DNA from: Ignavibacteriales bacterium
Lineage (GTDB): Bacteria; Bacteroidota; Ignavibacteria; Ignavibacteriales; Ignavibacteriaceae
DNA length: 64,000 nucleotides
Assembly: GCA_016709155.1 (NCBI GenBank)
Contig: JADJEI010000001.1
Span: forward strand, 1 to 64,000
Direction of reading: 5' to 3'
Shown: in pieces, positions 35,221-44,083 of the stretch
Layout of the letters: every line of letters begins with the position of its first letter
Position numbering within the stretch: position 1 is the stretch's first letter
The notes under the pieces: generated by a model
Databases searched by the model: none
The model's input: the letters and a program-made list of their open reading frames with translations, nothing else
What the model was told of the DNA's origin: nothing
Position numbers and translations under genes: made by a program

Positions 35221-35412
35221 TTACAAGCTAAACAATAGAAAGATAAAAGTAAACACAAAGAAACCACCGCTACCACAAGCTGGATCAGCAATTGTTTTCT
35301 TTGGCTCTGGTCTTATACATTCTACCATTGCTTTTATTAAAGAGCGTGGAGTAAAATATTGTCCCGCTCCTGATTTTGTATCTTCAGCAGTTTTGGTTAG
35401 CTTTTGTAACAT
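35221..35412 (-). pseudogene. Fragment of a type I restriction methylase (HsdM-like)
   Basis: The reading contains GAGQYFTPRSLIKAMVECIRP and TIADPACGSGGFF, the first part of the HsdM SAM-binding region, then runs into unrelated sequence. Only about 53 residues are left, so it is a relic and not a working enzyme. No hsdS or hsdR is nearby. Confidence 0.7.
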
Positions 35413-35473
35413 TAGTTACTCCTAAAATTAAAGTGTTAGAAAATTAATAGAAATGTCACAAAATTTTTCGTCA

Positions 35474-35542
35474 GATTCAGAGGCACTCCGTTCCGCGGAG
35501 TTTATCCCGATGAATATCGGGGCTACATCCGTCCTCTGAGTC
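35474..35542. repeat. Cloverleaf-like structured repeat
   Basis: Outer 10-bp arms (35474-35483 with 35533-35542, one G-T pair) enclose two hairpins: 35485-35490/35496-35501 (ACTCCG/CGGAGT) and 35506-35511/35516-35521 (CCCGAT/ATCGGG). It looks like a small non-autonomous palindromic repeat. The CCCGAT-ATCGGG hairpin also occurs inside the tRNA-like repeats at 47 kb. Confidence 0.6.
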
Positions 35543-35820
35543 AATCCTTTTCCCTCTACTATTTACCTCTCTCACTATTTTGGGTAGCAATTTAAATTCC
35601 TAAATTCTTAATATTTAATTACAAACGATCTTTCCTCATCCATCAACCTATCAATTCATTCAAAAGTCTGCAGCCTCATAATTAACAATCAAGTTGATTA
35701 CTATTGATAACCATTGCGGGAAAAATAAAGATAGTTCAATTTGATTCAAAGGAATGGTGATGAATTATTTCTAAATGCGAAGGCGAATGTTATGTAGGAG
35801 GTAAGTATGGCAAGTAGTTA
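35543..35820. other. Intergenic spacer without a visible feature
   Basis: AT-rich sequence; no gene, RNA or clear hairpin is supported. Confidence 0.5.
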
Positions 35821-37186
35821 TTATCTATTCTCTGATTGCTCTTTTAACTCCTCCACCGTCTTTGGCATTCCTATTAGTTTCAGATTCTTATCAACCAGAA
35901 ACATTGTTGGTGTTGCATAAATAAAATAATCCAATGCAGCTTTGCCTCCCCATCCTTTAAGATCTGAAACATTTTTCCAAGCCAGATTATTGGTCTTAAC
36001 AAATTTTAGCCAATCTGTTTTTGATGTGTCAATTGATATTGCCAAAACTTCTAATTTCTTTTCAGTTTGACTTTTATAAAATTCATTTATCCGCGGGAGT
36101 AATGTTTGACAATGCGGACACCAGCTTGCATAAAAAATAATTAAAATCTTTTCTGAATTTATTTTATTCAAATCAATTAGCGAACCGGATGAATCAGGAA
36201 TGCTAATATTTGGAACGATACTTCCAACCTTTAAATTTCTTGATTGCTGAATTCTTCTTTCTAATGCTGTTTCAAGTTTTTCATCCAGACACAATTCATC
36301 TTTAATTACATAATTCTCAACGATGTAGTTTATAACATTATCGAACCCAAATTTCTTGAAGCCATCAAGCAAATATTCAACTAAATGAGTATATACTGCT
36401 TCATTAACTTTTGCTTTATTTAGAATCGAATCAATAGCTGCTTCAAATTCTTTTTCAAGCAAGCCCATTGGAAGTTGTGGATTTCTGTAATACGTGAGGT
36501 ATTCAATTGACTTATTTGTAAAAGCATCCGAGTAAATCAATCCATCATCATAAAAGTTCACGTTACCCAAAGCGTGAGTTTTTAAATATGTTAATTGCTT
36601 CTCAAAAGGAATTTCAGGATCAATTACCGGCAGTTGAGCAGACCTAACATATCTTGCAATGAAGGAATTTGGATTTACTTGTGCGGTTATGTTTATAAAA
36701 TTCAGATAATCTTCCTGAACCTGTATTAGTTTTTCATTTGTGGTTTGATAATACTCATCCTCATTTGGATAGCGGGAAAGCATCAACTGAAGTAGTTCTG
36801 CTTTAGTTTTATAGTCTTTATTTAGTTTAACAAATTCATAATAAATTTTATTGGATTCTGATTTGAGAACTTTAAGACTGTCTAAAATATGATTAGCATC
36901 AGTTTCTAATTCAACATCTTCACTATCATAAATAAAATCTACCCATTTGTTATTACCAAAAGATAAGCGATAAAAGCCGGGGTGATATTTTTTATTCTCT
37001 AATGAAAGCCGAAATATTCCATTCTCTTTTGCTGTGACTGAATCCACCTCATTGATTTTCTCCCCCTTGCAGCGACTGGAGTTTTGCGGAAGTTAAACCC
37101 ATATTAGTGATTGTAACTTGAAGAGTTTGAGCATGGTTGGTGGCTGTTACCAGGTAAAAAATAAAAATAAAAAGGCTTACTTTCAT
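35821..37186 (-). pseudogene. TlpA-like thioredoxin-fold protein (one frameshift near the N-terminus)
   Basis: About 455 residues. The true start is probably ATG 37186, overlapping the PIN gene stop by 4 bases, with a signal peptide (SLFIFIFYLVTATNHAQ). One extra G in the run near 37058 breaks the frame (LQSLQGEKINEVDSV when removed). The middle is a long helical region. The C-terminal AhpC/TSA-thioredoxin domain has IFYASWCPHCQTLLPRI with the CPHC redox pair. It is likely a periplasmic thiol-disulfide enzyme of the type used in cytochrome or envelope maintenance. Confidence 0.8.
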
Positions 37187-37644
37187 TTTAATTTAAAGTT
37201 AAATCTAAATCCCTCTTTTCGTAAGTCATCTAGAGTTTTTTCAAAGTTCTTGATCAATCCTTTTGATTTTGCTTTTTGCAAAATAGCCAGTGTACCAACA
37301 AAAGTAAGAGATAACTCTTCAGCAGTTTGTCTCGCTTTTAAATCGTCGAGGATAATTAAATCAGCATTTTTCTCAATTGCCAAAGTTATTGCTTCCGATT
37401 CACCTGCGCCTAAATTAATCTGTAATGCCTTTACCGCAAGTCTGTTCATCACATTCTCAACTTTAATCCATTTTGCATTTTTAATTTCTTCGGCACCTGT
37501 TCTTCCTATTCCTTGAACAACCACTTCGATATATACTGCTTTGGGAATGACAATATATTTGAACAAAGTATGTAAAATTTCTAACTCTCCGATTTTACTT
37601 AGAGCAATTAAACAAGAAGAATCGGCGATAACAACCTTATACAT
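37183..37644 (-). CDS. PIN-domain (DUF3368) putative toxin nuclease
   Basis: About 153 residues starting MYKVVIADSS; the start at 37644 overlaps the antitoxin gene by 8 bases. PIN acidic residues are seen in ADSSCLIAL, GAGESEAITLAI and LIILDDLKAR. Partnered with UPF0175, this matches the DUF3368-UPF0175 toxin-antitoxin-like pair. The signal-peptide start of the next gene overlaps its stop, so all three may be co-transcribed. Confidence 0.83.
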   Translation of the reverse strand: MYKVVIADSSCLIALSKIGELEILHTLFKYIVIPKAVYIEVVVQGIGRTGAEEIKNAKWIKVENVMNRLAVKALQINLGAGESEAITLAIEKNADLIILDDLKARQTAEELSLTFVGTLAILQKAKSKGLIKNFEKTLDDLRKEGFRFNFKLK

Positions 37645-37900
37645 TTGATAATTTTTCCAGGTCCGTATTGAAATCCTTTTTTGAGTAATGAATAGAAACA
37701 CCCAGATGTTTATTCATCTCAAAGAATTCCCATTGACTCATGCCGCCTACTTCGCATGCTTTGCTTAATGATATTTTATTATGTTCGTACAAAAAAACAG
37801 CTACCATTTTTTTTACTTCATCACTGAGCGAACCCGGGTTTAATCCTGCTTGAGATACAACCGATGCAGGAAGTTCGAAATTTATCCTCATACTATTCAT
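37637..37900 (-). CDS. UPF0175 family putative antitoxin
   Basis: 87 residues with a helix-turn-helix-like region (ISLSKACEVGGMSQWEFFEMNKHLG) typical of UPF0175. AGGAG lies 6 bases before ATG 37900 and supports this start. It precedes and overlaps the PIN gene. Confidence 0.83.
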   Translation of the reverse strand: MNSMRINFELPASVVSQAGLNPGSLSDEVKKMVAVFLYEHNKISLSKACEVGGMSQWEFFEMNKHLGVSIHYSKKDFNTDLEKLSNV

Positions 37901-38073
37901 GTCTTACTCCTAATTTCATTACATATAATATTGGCATTTTTATTTTGCAAATTAACAAAAATATTTTCAATTATTCTACGCTTTGCATAATGAGAGTGTA
38001 TTGCAATCTTGTTCAATAATCAAGTTGACTCGATTATGATTTTTTTTTCTCTCCTCCATATAAAACTTGAGCC

Positions 38074-38104
38074 AAACCTCCGATGGCATTGCCATCGGAG
38101 GTTT
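38074..38104. repeat. Junction palindrome 1 (downstream of avd1)
   Basis: Perfect 15-bp arms around one base: AAACCTCCGATGGCA - T - TGCCATCGGAGGTTT. It is the best-preserved member of a family found at six gene junctions of the DGR locus and may act as a bidirectional terminator. Confidence 0.85.
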
Positions 38105-38130
38105 AATAAAAAAATTCGCACACTGCGCAT

Positions 38131-38154
38131 TGTCACCCTGAGCTTGTCGAAGGG
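38131..38154. repeat. Dispersed repeat at the 3' end of avd1
   Basis: TGTCACCCTGAGCTTGTCGA followed by AGGG. The same sequence lies at 43657-43680 at the end of avd2. It supplies the last codons of avd1 (STSSG and the stop). Confidence 0.7.
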
Positions 38155-38495
38155 TTTTTTTGTGCTTTTTGCCAGCCTGTAAGCTGCTTTGATACATTTT
38201 CTATATATACGTTTACAAATACCAATTGTTTTACGTTTATTTGATGAAGGTCTTTTAATAACCTAATATATAATCTTATTACTTCTATATTTTCTCTTGC
38301 TTTAGTTAAATGAATTGTTTTGTCTTGAGTGCAATTTGCACGATAAACATTTGTAACCACTTCAATAGCTTCCTTTTTTATACTTTCACCAATTGTGTAC
38401 TTGTATTCTTTATTAAAATTTTTTACAAAGCTAAATATTACTAAAACCAAATCGTAAGTGGCTTTATAAATTGGTAACTCTTCTGTTAATGCCAT
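38133..38495 (-). CDS. avd: DGR accessory variability determinant Avd (copy 1)
   Basis: 120-residue four-helix-bundle protein of the Avd/bAvd family, which forms a pentameric barrel that binds the reverse transcriptase and template RNA. The start at MALTEE (38495) is chosen over the upstream Met because it matches copy 2 exactly. Lysine-rich helices (KNFNKEYKY, ESIKKEAIE, RLYIRLLKDLHQ) fit an RNA-binding role. It is the last gene of the DGR, after the RT. The C-terminal tail comes from a dispersed repeat. It differs from copy 2 at 17 of the first 113 residues (about 85 percent identity). Confidence 0.85.
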   Translation of the reverse strand: MALTEELPIYKATYDLVLVIFSFVKNFNKEYKYTIGESIKKEAIEVVTNVYRANCTQDKTIHLTKARENIEVIRLYIRLLKDLHQINVKQLVFVNVYIENVSKQLTGWQKAQKNPSTSSG

Positions 38496-38520
38496 ATCGT
38501 AACATCCAAACCTTTTTACC

Positions 38521-38551
38521 AAACTTCTGATGGCAGTGCCATCGGAGGTTT
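38521..38551. repeat. Junction palindrome 2 (between RT and avd1)
   Basis: 15-bp arms (two G-T pairs) around one base, same family as 38074-38104, followed by a T run on the plus strand. Confidence 0.8.
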
Positions 38552-38566
38552 TTTTGAATTACTAAA

Positions 38567-39736
38567 TTAACGCAATATTATTTTATCCAAAGATTCTGGA
38601 ACTTTAAAAAATTTTAAGAATGAATTATTTATAGGTTTTAAAATAATCTTCTTTCTTAATTTATATGTATTGTAGTGCTTCATCAAGCCAAGATACGAAT
38701 TGATATTTGCCCGACATTCTATTTTTTGATCTTCTGATAATCCGTCTTTCGCGATTTTTATTTTACCGTTCCAATCCGAAATTTTTCTATAAAAATTTGT
38801 TTTGCATCTTTTACCGATATAAATGCGATAGGGTTTGATACATGCACCGAGAAATTGAACTCCCTTAAAATAATGTTGCAGGTAAAATTTCTTCGGATGC
38901 AAAGTAAGTGCTAATCTTTTCTTCAAATAATTCCTAATTCTTTCTCTGCATTCGAGCAAGTAGTGTTTATCTTGATGAACAAGCACACAGTCATCAACAT
39001 ATCTTCCATAATATTTTATTTTCAACTCATCTTTTACAAAATGGTCAAACTCATTTAAGTAAATGTTACCAAATAATTGAGAGGTTAGATTTCCAATTGG
39101 GAATCCTTTATTATCTTCAGCACAAAAAAGACTTTTACTTTCTGGTAATCCTTTCCAGTCAGACTTTTTACCTCTAATATTACAATTAATAGTAGGATCA
39201 TTAAATATTATTTTTTGTAGAAGATACTTAAGAAGATTAGTATCGCAATTTAAGTTATCGCGCTTTTGTCTTAATACGTCCGTTATTTTTTGATAAAGTA
39301 TTTCTCTATCCATTTTCATAAAATAACCCTCAATATCAAGCTTCATTATGTAACAATCTTTAGCATAATTGTTAGAGCACTGACTTATGAACCTTCTGAT
39401 TCTCTTTATACCATAATGCGTACCCCTATTCTTTCTGCAGCTATAACTATCGTTTATAAAGGTTTTATCGAAGATTGGATTTATATAATTAAAAACAAGA
39501 TGGTGAACTATTCTGTCCCTGAAATCAGCAGCAAAAATCTCTCTTTGAACTGGATCAAAATTGATAAAACATATACTTCTGGCTATTTTATAATTTCTTT
39601 CATCTATCTCCTCATATAGTCTAAAAAGATTACTTTCATAATTAAGCTCAAATGACAAAGCATTAATAGTATTTCTTTTATTTCTACGCGCATCAAAATA
39701 TGCGGTAAATAAATCCTCTAACAAATTATTAAGCAT
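38567..39736 (-). CDS. Diversity-generating retroelement reverse transcriptase
   Basis: 389 residues. RT motifs in order: MKLDIEGYFM (131-140), the DGR-type signature IGNLTSQ (214-220, pattern [IV]GxxxSQ), the catalytic box YVDD (246-249) and LHPKKFYLQ. There is no maturase or endonuclease domain, which separates it from group II introns; no retron ncRNA is seen. The template repeat lies 30 bases upstream of the start on the same strand, as in known DGRs. With Avd it should copy TR RNA into cDNA with errors at adenines and deliver it to VR. No strong Shine-Dalgarno precedes the start. Confidence 0.95.
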   Translation of the reverse strand: MLNNLLEDLFTAYFDARRNKRNTINALSFELNYESNLFRLYEEIDERNYKIARSICFINFDPVQREIFAADFRDRIVHHLVFNYINPIFDKTFINDSYSCRKNRGTHYGIKRIRRFISQCSNNYAKDCYIMKLDIEGYFMKMDREILYQKITDVLRQKRDNLNCDTNLLKYLLQKIIFNDPTINCNIRGKKSDWKGLPESKSLFCAEDNKGFPIGNLTSQLFGNIYLNEFDHFVKDELKIKYYGRYVDDCVLVHQDKHYLLECRERIRNYLKKRLALTLHPKKFYLQHYFKGVQFLGACIKPYRIYIGKRCKTNFYRKISDWNGKIKIAKDGLSEDQKIECRANINSYLGLMKHYNTYKLRKKIILKPINNSFLKFFKVPESLDKIILR

Positions 39737-39766
39737 AATATATTGAACAGCAGTAATTTATATTTG

Positions 39767-39961
39767 AATCCTTAAGGCAACGAACACTAAAACCGTTTTC
39801 CTTGTTATCGTTGTTGAGGTTGATATTACTATCATTATAGTTCAGGTTCAGGTTGTTAGCGTTATTTGTATTGTTCTCCGTAGAACTCCAAAAGTTAGTG
39901 TTGTTACCTAAATTGTTGAAGTTGCCATTGTTGTTTCGGTTGCCCGCCAACAACGCGGAAA
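39767..39961 (-). other. DGR template repeat (TR)
   Basis: 195-bp donor repeat. On the coding strand the codons at variable positions are mostly AAC/AAT (reading NRNNNGNFNNLGNN...NKENGFSVRCLKD), the classic adenine-rich template design. It aligns without gaps to VR1 (40241-40435) and VR2 (44086-44280). It has TCA where VR1 has its TAA stop, so TR is not itself a protein end. It lies between target 1 and the RT, so the template RNA could extend into the RT leader. Confidence 0.95.
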
Positions 39962-40146
39962 GCATAAACAATCACTTTATTTATTAAAGTGTAAAACCAC
40001 TATAACTTAAAATTGCCTCAACATGTCGGGGCGGATTGTGGGATTAAAAAAGGTTCTCTTACTTTTGCCTTAGCTAAAAGTAACTCTCACCATTATTTTT
40101 TTACTGCTGTTCAAACTCCTTTTTTATTTTTAATACTTTTTTATCC

Positions 40147-40184
40147 AAACCTCAGAGGTTTAGTGGCATTGCCATCGGAGGTTT
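40147..40184. repeat. Junction palindrome 3 (between target 1 and TR)
   Basis: A compound element: AAACCTC-A-GAGGTTT (40147-40161) plus GGCA-T-TGCC (40165-40173) and ATCGGAGGTTT with a following T run. It is a rearranged member of the same family. Confidence 0.75.
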
Positions 40185-40200
40185 TTTTTAGTAAAATCGA

Positions 40201-40218
40201 ACCCCGCTTACGCGGGGT
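40201..40218. promoter_or_regulatory. GC-rich hairpin 20 bases beyond the VR1 stop codon
   Basis: 7-bp stem ACCCCGC/GCGGGGT with a 4-base loop (TTAC on plus, GTAA on the coding strand). Hairpins or cruciforms with 7-10 bp stems and 4-base loops just 3' of VR assist target recognition in well-studied DGRs. This is a candidate for that element. Confidence 0.6.
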
Positions 40219-40238
40219 AAGCAAAATAGACAAATAGT

Positions 40239-43200
40239 TTAATCCTTAAGGCAACGAACACTAAAACCGTATGCCTTGCCATCGTCGTAGAGGCCGATAT
40301 TACTACCAATATAGTACAGGGACAGGTAGTAAGCGTAACCTGTATCGTACTCCGTAGAACTCCAAAAGTCAGTGTAGTAACCTAAATCGTAGAAGAAGCC
40401 ATTGAAGAAACGGTAACCCGCCAACAACGCGGAAAAGCCGCTAGTGTTTGTTCCTGCGCCCTCACCTGTTCCTTGTCCAATTGCCTTAAGTGAATTTCCA
40501 TCATAATTAACTGTTGTTACAAGAGTTTGAAACTCTGCTAATGTTGGTAAGTGCCAACCTGATGGGCAGATCCCTTTAGTACCTTCAGTTGTTACATATT
40601 GCATTGCTTCATTCCACTGGTATAAACCGCCGTAAGTTGTACAATTTGCAGGGTCATTATCATAGCAATATTTTTCAATTACTCCGTTGTCAGTTGCGTT
40701 TTGGATTCCGTCTATTCTCGTGCCTACATCAAGATTTTCTCTTAACCAACACTGTTCACCTATCAGAACTGTGTTGTAGGTTTTACCCTCATAAGTAACC
40801 GTTCCTGGACAAGGTTCTCCACCCCCACCTCCGCTTTCGGTTGTAAAGTTCCAAACAGGACCATTTGTCATATTACCTTGATTATCTTTTGCAAATATCT
40901 GCCAGTAATAAGTTGAATTATTATCTAACGCAGAAGCATTGTAACTTTGCGTCGCTTGTGCGGAAGATACTTTAACATCAGGAGGATTTGTTTTACTTAA
41001 CCAAACATCGTATGTCAGGGGATCACCATCAGGGTCACTGCATTCCCAACTAAGTGTCAGGGAAGTTGATTTGTTTCATTGTTGGCTGGTATTGGATTAC
41101 TTGGTTGTGCTGGCGACGAATTGTTTAATTTTTCTATTAAGATATCATCTACCTTAGTAACAGATATATTACTTTCAGTACCGATTGAAAAATAAGTTGG
41201 TGAATTATCAGTCATACCAAAATCATCTGCTATTAAAATATCATCCAGATAAATATCAAATAATTTGTTTTGAAGATTAAATACTATATCAACTTTAAAC
41301 CATTGATTGGTTGAAAATTCACCAATTTTTTCCCCTGAGCCTACATTCGCATCTATTGTGATTATATCATTACTACTAAAACCAATTCCACCACCTCCGA
41401 ATAAAACACCTATTGCACTATGATAAGCATAGTCGGAAAAAAAGTTTATTTGAAAACTAGGCAATAGATTATCTACTGAGGAAATCTTAATCATAGTAGA
41501 ACTTCTAATGGTGCTCTGTTCTAATAGATTTCCAAAACTTCTAGAAATATACCAATTGCCTGCCCCACCTGATAATGCATAAATGCCTTGATACGGTGAG
41601 TTTGAAGATATCTGAACGGTGCCATAACTTTCCCAATTTCCATAATTGAATCCCCCTGATTCAAATCCCTCGTTGAAAGGTAATACATCAGAATTTGTGG
41701 TGGTAAATTTCCAAACTGGACCATTTGTAATATTACCTTGATCATCTTTTGCGAATATCTGCCAATAATAATTTGAATTATAATTTAATCCTGAAGCGTT
41801 ATAACTTTTTTCTGTCTGTAAAGAAGATACTTTAACATTAGGGGGATTAGATGTGCTCAACCAAACATCATAACTTATGGGGTCACCATCTGGATCTGAG
41901 CAATCCCAACTTAAAGTTGGAGAAGTAGATTGATACGTTGCATTATTTATTGGATTCGGGTTACTAGGTTCATTTGGTGCTTGATTATTGGTACCGCTAC
42001 TTGTAGAAAAATTCCAAATATCACCGGTGGTCGAATTACCCTTGTTATCTTTAACAATTATTTGCCAATAATAAGTGGAATTCTGATTTAGTAAACCAGG
42101 GTCATAACTTAACGAAGCATTATCACTTTTTACTAATGGTGGTGTAGATGAAGTCCCTAAATAAATATCATAAGTTAATTGATCGTTCTCCGGATCAGTA
42201 CAAGTCCAAGTTAAATCAGAGTTAGTGAATTGATTTGTCGCACCGTTAGTTGGTGCAGGATTCGTAGGTTTATTTGGCGGGAAATTTACCTGTAATTCGT
42301 AACTGTCTATAATAGAATTATTATTATCATCCAATGTACTATTGGTTAATTGAGATATTTTTTTTGCATACTCATAATTATCAAAGGAGTAAATATGGGT
42401 TGCATCACTATTCAGGATGTAGTTGCCAAAATTTGGCCCATTTGCTATAACCCATTTTACTTTAACGAAATATTCTTTCTGGGTATTAACTTGATAATCA
42501 AAATTAAAAATGTATGGATCTCCACTAAACCACGGTTCTCTTTGATCTGAGTTTTGAGTAGGAGCAGTGCATAGTTGGTCCAGTTGATAACTTAGCAACG
42601 CGTCTGGCGGGTATTTACTATATAACTTTCCACCTAATTGAGATGATGTATTTCCTGTCCTTTCAAAGGCAAGTAATTTTACTTCCTGCTAGTAGAGAAC
42701 CAATAATCGTTTTTTTTCCATCAACTCAACTCTTAATACCATCCAGGGTGGAAGATTACCGACCAAAAATGTTGCTTGGTCTATTGCTTGTTTCGCGTTA
42801 AAAATTCCAAATGGCCAAGACCAAACTAGAGTTGGTATTCCTATTAACCCAACATTTTGATTATTATTAAAGCCATCAATTAATATATTTGCACTTATTT
42901 TACCTGAATTTTGATACATAGTTACTGAAGCCTGTGTGCCATCATCATCAACAAGAAAATTTGAAAAATGAATCGTTTCTAGAATGCCAAGTTTATTATT
43001 AGTATCAACTGATTTAAGAGGTAAATTTTCAAGAATATTTTCATCAGGCACATAATAAGAGGCTTTCAGATCAGATGTGCTTTGTACGTTTTTCTAAGGA
43101 ATACCAATCGTAACTGGCTTATTAAATGTTAAGCCATCAGGTTCAAATCTAATGATAATTGAAGTTGTATCAGATAGATATTGGATACTAGATGGAGCTA

Positions 43201-43450
43201 AAGAAATTGTGATGTTAGTGTTTGAAGATAAAGCACCCTCGGGAATATCAACATAAGCCCCCTTAATTGGAGAGTTTGCATCAGTAATAATTATCAAGGC
43301 ACCAGTCGTTCCAACTATTCCGGAACCTTCGTAGGTTGGTCTTTCAGCGGGTGGCGTAACAGGATTTTCATCATCCTTTTTACAACTTTGTATAAATAGA
43401 AGAGTAAGTATAAAAAGAATTGATACGAAACTTGTAAATAACTTTTTCAT
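40239..43450 (-). pseudogene. DGR target 1: lipoprotein with fibronectin-like repeats, lectin-like module and FISUMP variable domain
   Basis: About 1,070 codons. A signal peptide with lipobox (FIQSC) at ATG 43450, preceded by AAGGAG, marks a surface lipoprotein. There follow an N-terminal domain, several roughly 100-residue repeats (PSNPNPINNATYQSTSPTLSW, then DCSDPDGDPISYDVWLS...YYWQIFAKD) and a concanavalin-like module (LPFNEGFESGGFNYGNWESY). A FISUMP domain (YEGKTYNTVLIGEQCWLREN) ends in VR1. As given, the gene has in-frame TAG codons at 43094 and 42689 and a missing base near 41067, yet the flanking readings are coherent. The variable C-terminus is expected to bind diverse ligands at the cell surface. 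Confidence 0.85.
40241..40435 (-). other. DGR variable repeat 1 (VR1)
   Basis: Gap-free match to TR with 34 differences counted by eye; 33 are at coding-strand adenines of TR and one is a C-to-T near the 5' end. The 3'-most 30 bases (40241-40270) are identical although they hold five template adenines, which defines a candidate initiation-of-mutagenic-homing region. Most changed codons turn Asn into Tyr, Asp, Gly, Phe or Ser. Confidence 0.95.
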
Positions 43451-43615
43451 AAATCTCCTTAATTATGATCATTGATAATTTATGAATAAATATTAGGAAG
43501 TGAAAGCTATTTGGAAAAATACTTTTTTTTTGCTTGAGTAAATTTGAAATTGAGACTGTCTTACAACTTTTATTCGGCTGTAATGAAGTATCGTTTGTAA
43601 AAAAGGGGTTCTAAC
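43451..43615 (-). repeat. Duplicated 165-bp leader upstream of target 1
   Basis: Aligns end to end with 45368-45532 upstream of target 2, with only four mismatches. It contains AAGGAG six bases before the start codon and an AATTAT...ATAATT inverted repeat, and probably carries the promoter and 5' UTR for both targets. It overlaps the run-on end of the avd2 ORF. Confidence 0.85.
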
Positions 43616-44022
43616 AAACCTCGGAGGTTTAATGTAGAAATTAACACACTGCACAATGTCACCCTGAGCTTGTCGAAGGGTTTTTTTTGTGATTTTTGCC
43701 AGCCTGTAAGCTGCTTGGATACGTTTTCAATATATCCATTTACAAAGACTAATTGCTTTACGCTTATTTGATGAAGATCTTTTAATAAACGTACATATAA
43801 GCGTATTACTTCTATGTGTTTTCTTGCTTTAGTTAAGTGCATTGTTTTATCCTGGCTGCAGTTTGCACGGTAAACATTTGTAACAGCGTTAATAGCTTTC
43901 TTTTTTATACTCTCCCCTATTTTGTACTTGTATTCTTTACTAAAGTTTTTTACAAAGCCAAATAATACTAAAACCAAATTGTAAGTTGCTTTGTATATTG
44001 GGAACTCTTCTGTTAAGGCCAT
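43570..44022 (-). CDS. avd: DGR accessory protein Avd (copy 2)
   Basis: 150-residue ORF whose first 113 residues match copy 1 (17 differences). It begins MALTEEFPIYKATY and keeps the same helices. After WQKSQKK the frame runs through the dispersed repeat at 43657-43680 and into the duplicated leader of target 1, so the last 35 or so residues are probably not conserved protein. It sits between target 2 and target 1, an unusual extra position for avd. Both copies may join the same pentamer. Confidence 0.8.
   Translation of the reverse strand: MALTEEFPIYKATYNLVLVLFGFVKNFSKEYKYKIGESIKKKAINAVTNVYRANCSQDKTMHLTKARKHIEVIRLYVRLLKDLHQISVKQLVFVNGYIENVSKQLTGWQKSQKKPFDKLRVTLCSVLISTLNLRGLLEPLFYKRYFITAE
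43616..43630. repeat. Junction palindrome 4 (avd2 / target 1 leader)
   Basis: AAACCTC-G-GAGGTTT, 7-bp arms, short member of the junction palindrome family. Confidence 0.75.
43657..43680. repeat. Dispersed repeat at the 3' end of avd2
   Basis: Identical 24 bases to 38131-38154; here it is read in another frame because the following T run has a different length. Confidence 0.7.
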
Positions 44023-44049
44023 ATTGTATTGCTCAAACTTTAAACTCTT

Positions 44050-44068
44050 TCAAACCTCCGAGGTTTGA
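44050..44068. repeat. Junction palindrome 5 (downstream of VR2)
   Basis: TCAAACCTC-C-GAGGTTTGA, 9-bp arms, 15 bases beyond the stop codon of target 2. It occupies the place that the GC hairpin has downstream of VR1. Confidence 0.75.
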
Positions 44069-44083
44069 GAGAAGACAACTAGC

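Noticed and set aside
37976..38197. 73-residue minus-strand frame after avd1
   Set aside because: It is read through the junction palindrome and dispersed repeat and matches nothing coherent.
38567..39736. Retron, group II intron or defence RT
   Set aside because: No maturase or endonuclease domain and no msr/msd structure; the TR/VR pair and [IV]GxxxSQ motif fit a DGR.
39729..39971. An 80-residue Asn-rich open frame
   Set aside because: It is the DGR template repeat; its Asn codons reflect the adenine-rich template, and it has no own signal for translation.
42689..43096. Amber recoding or suppression in DGR target 1
   Set aside because: Other broken genes in the window have TGA and TAA stops too, and prfB and normal gene ends use all stops, so there is no specific evidence for recoding.
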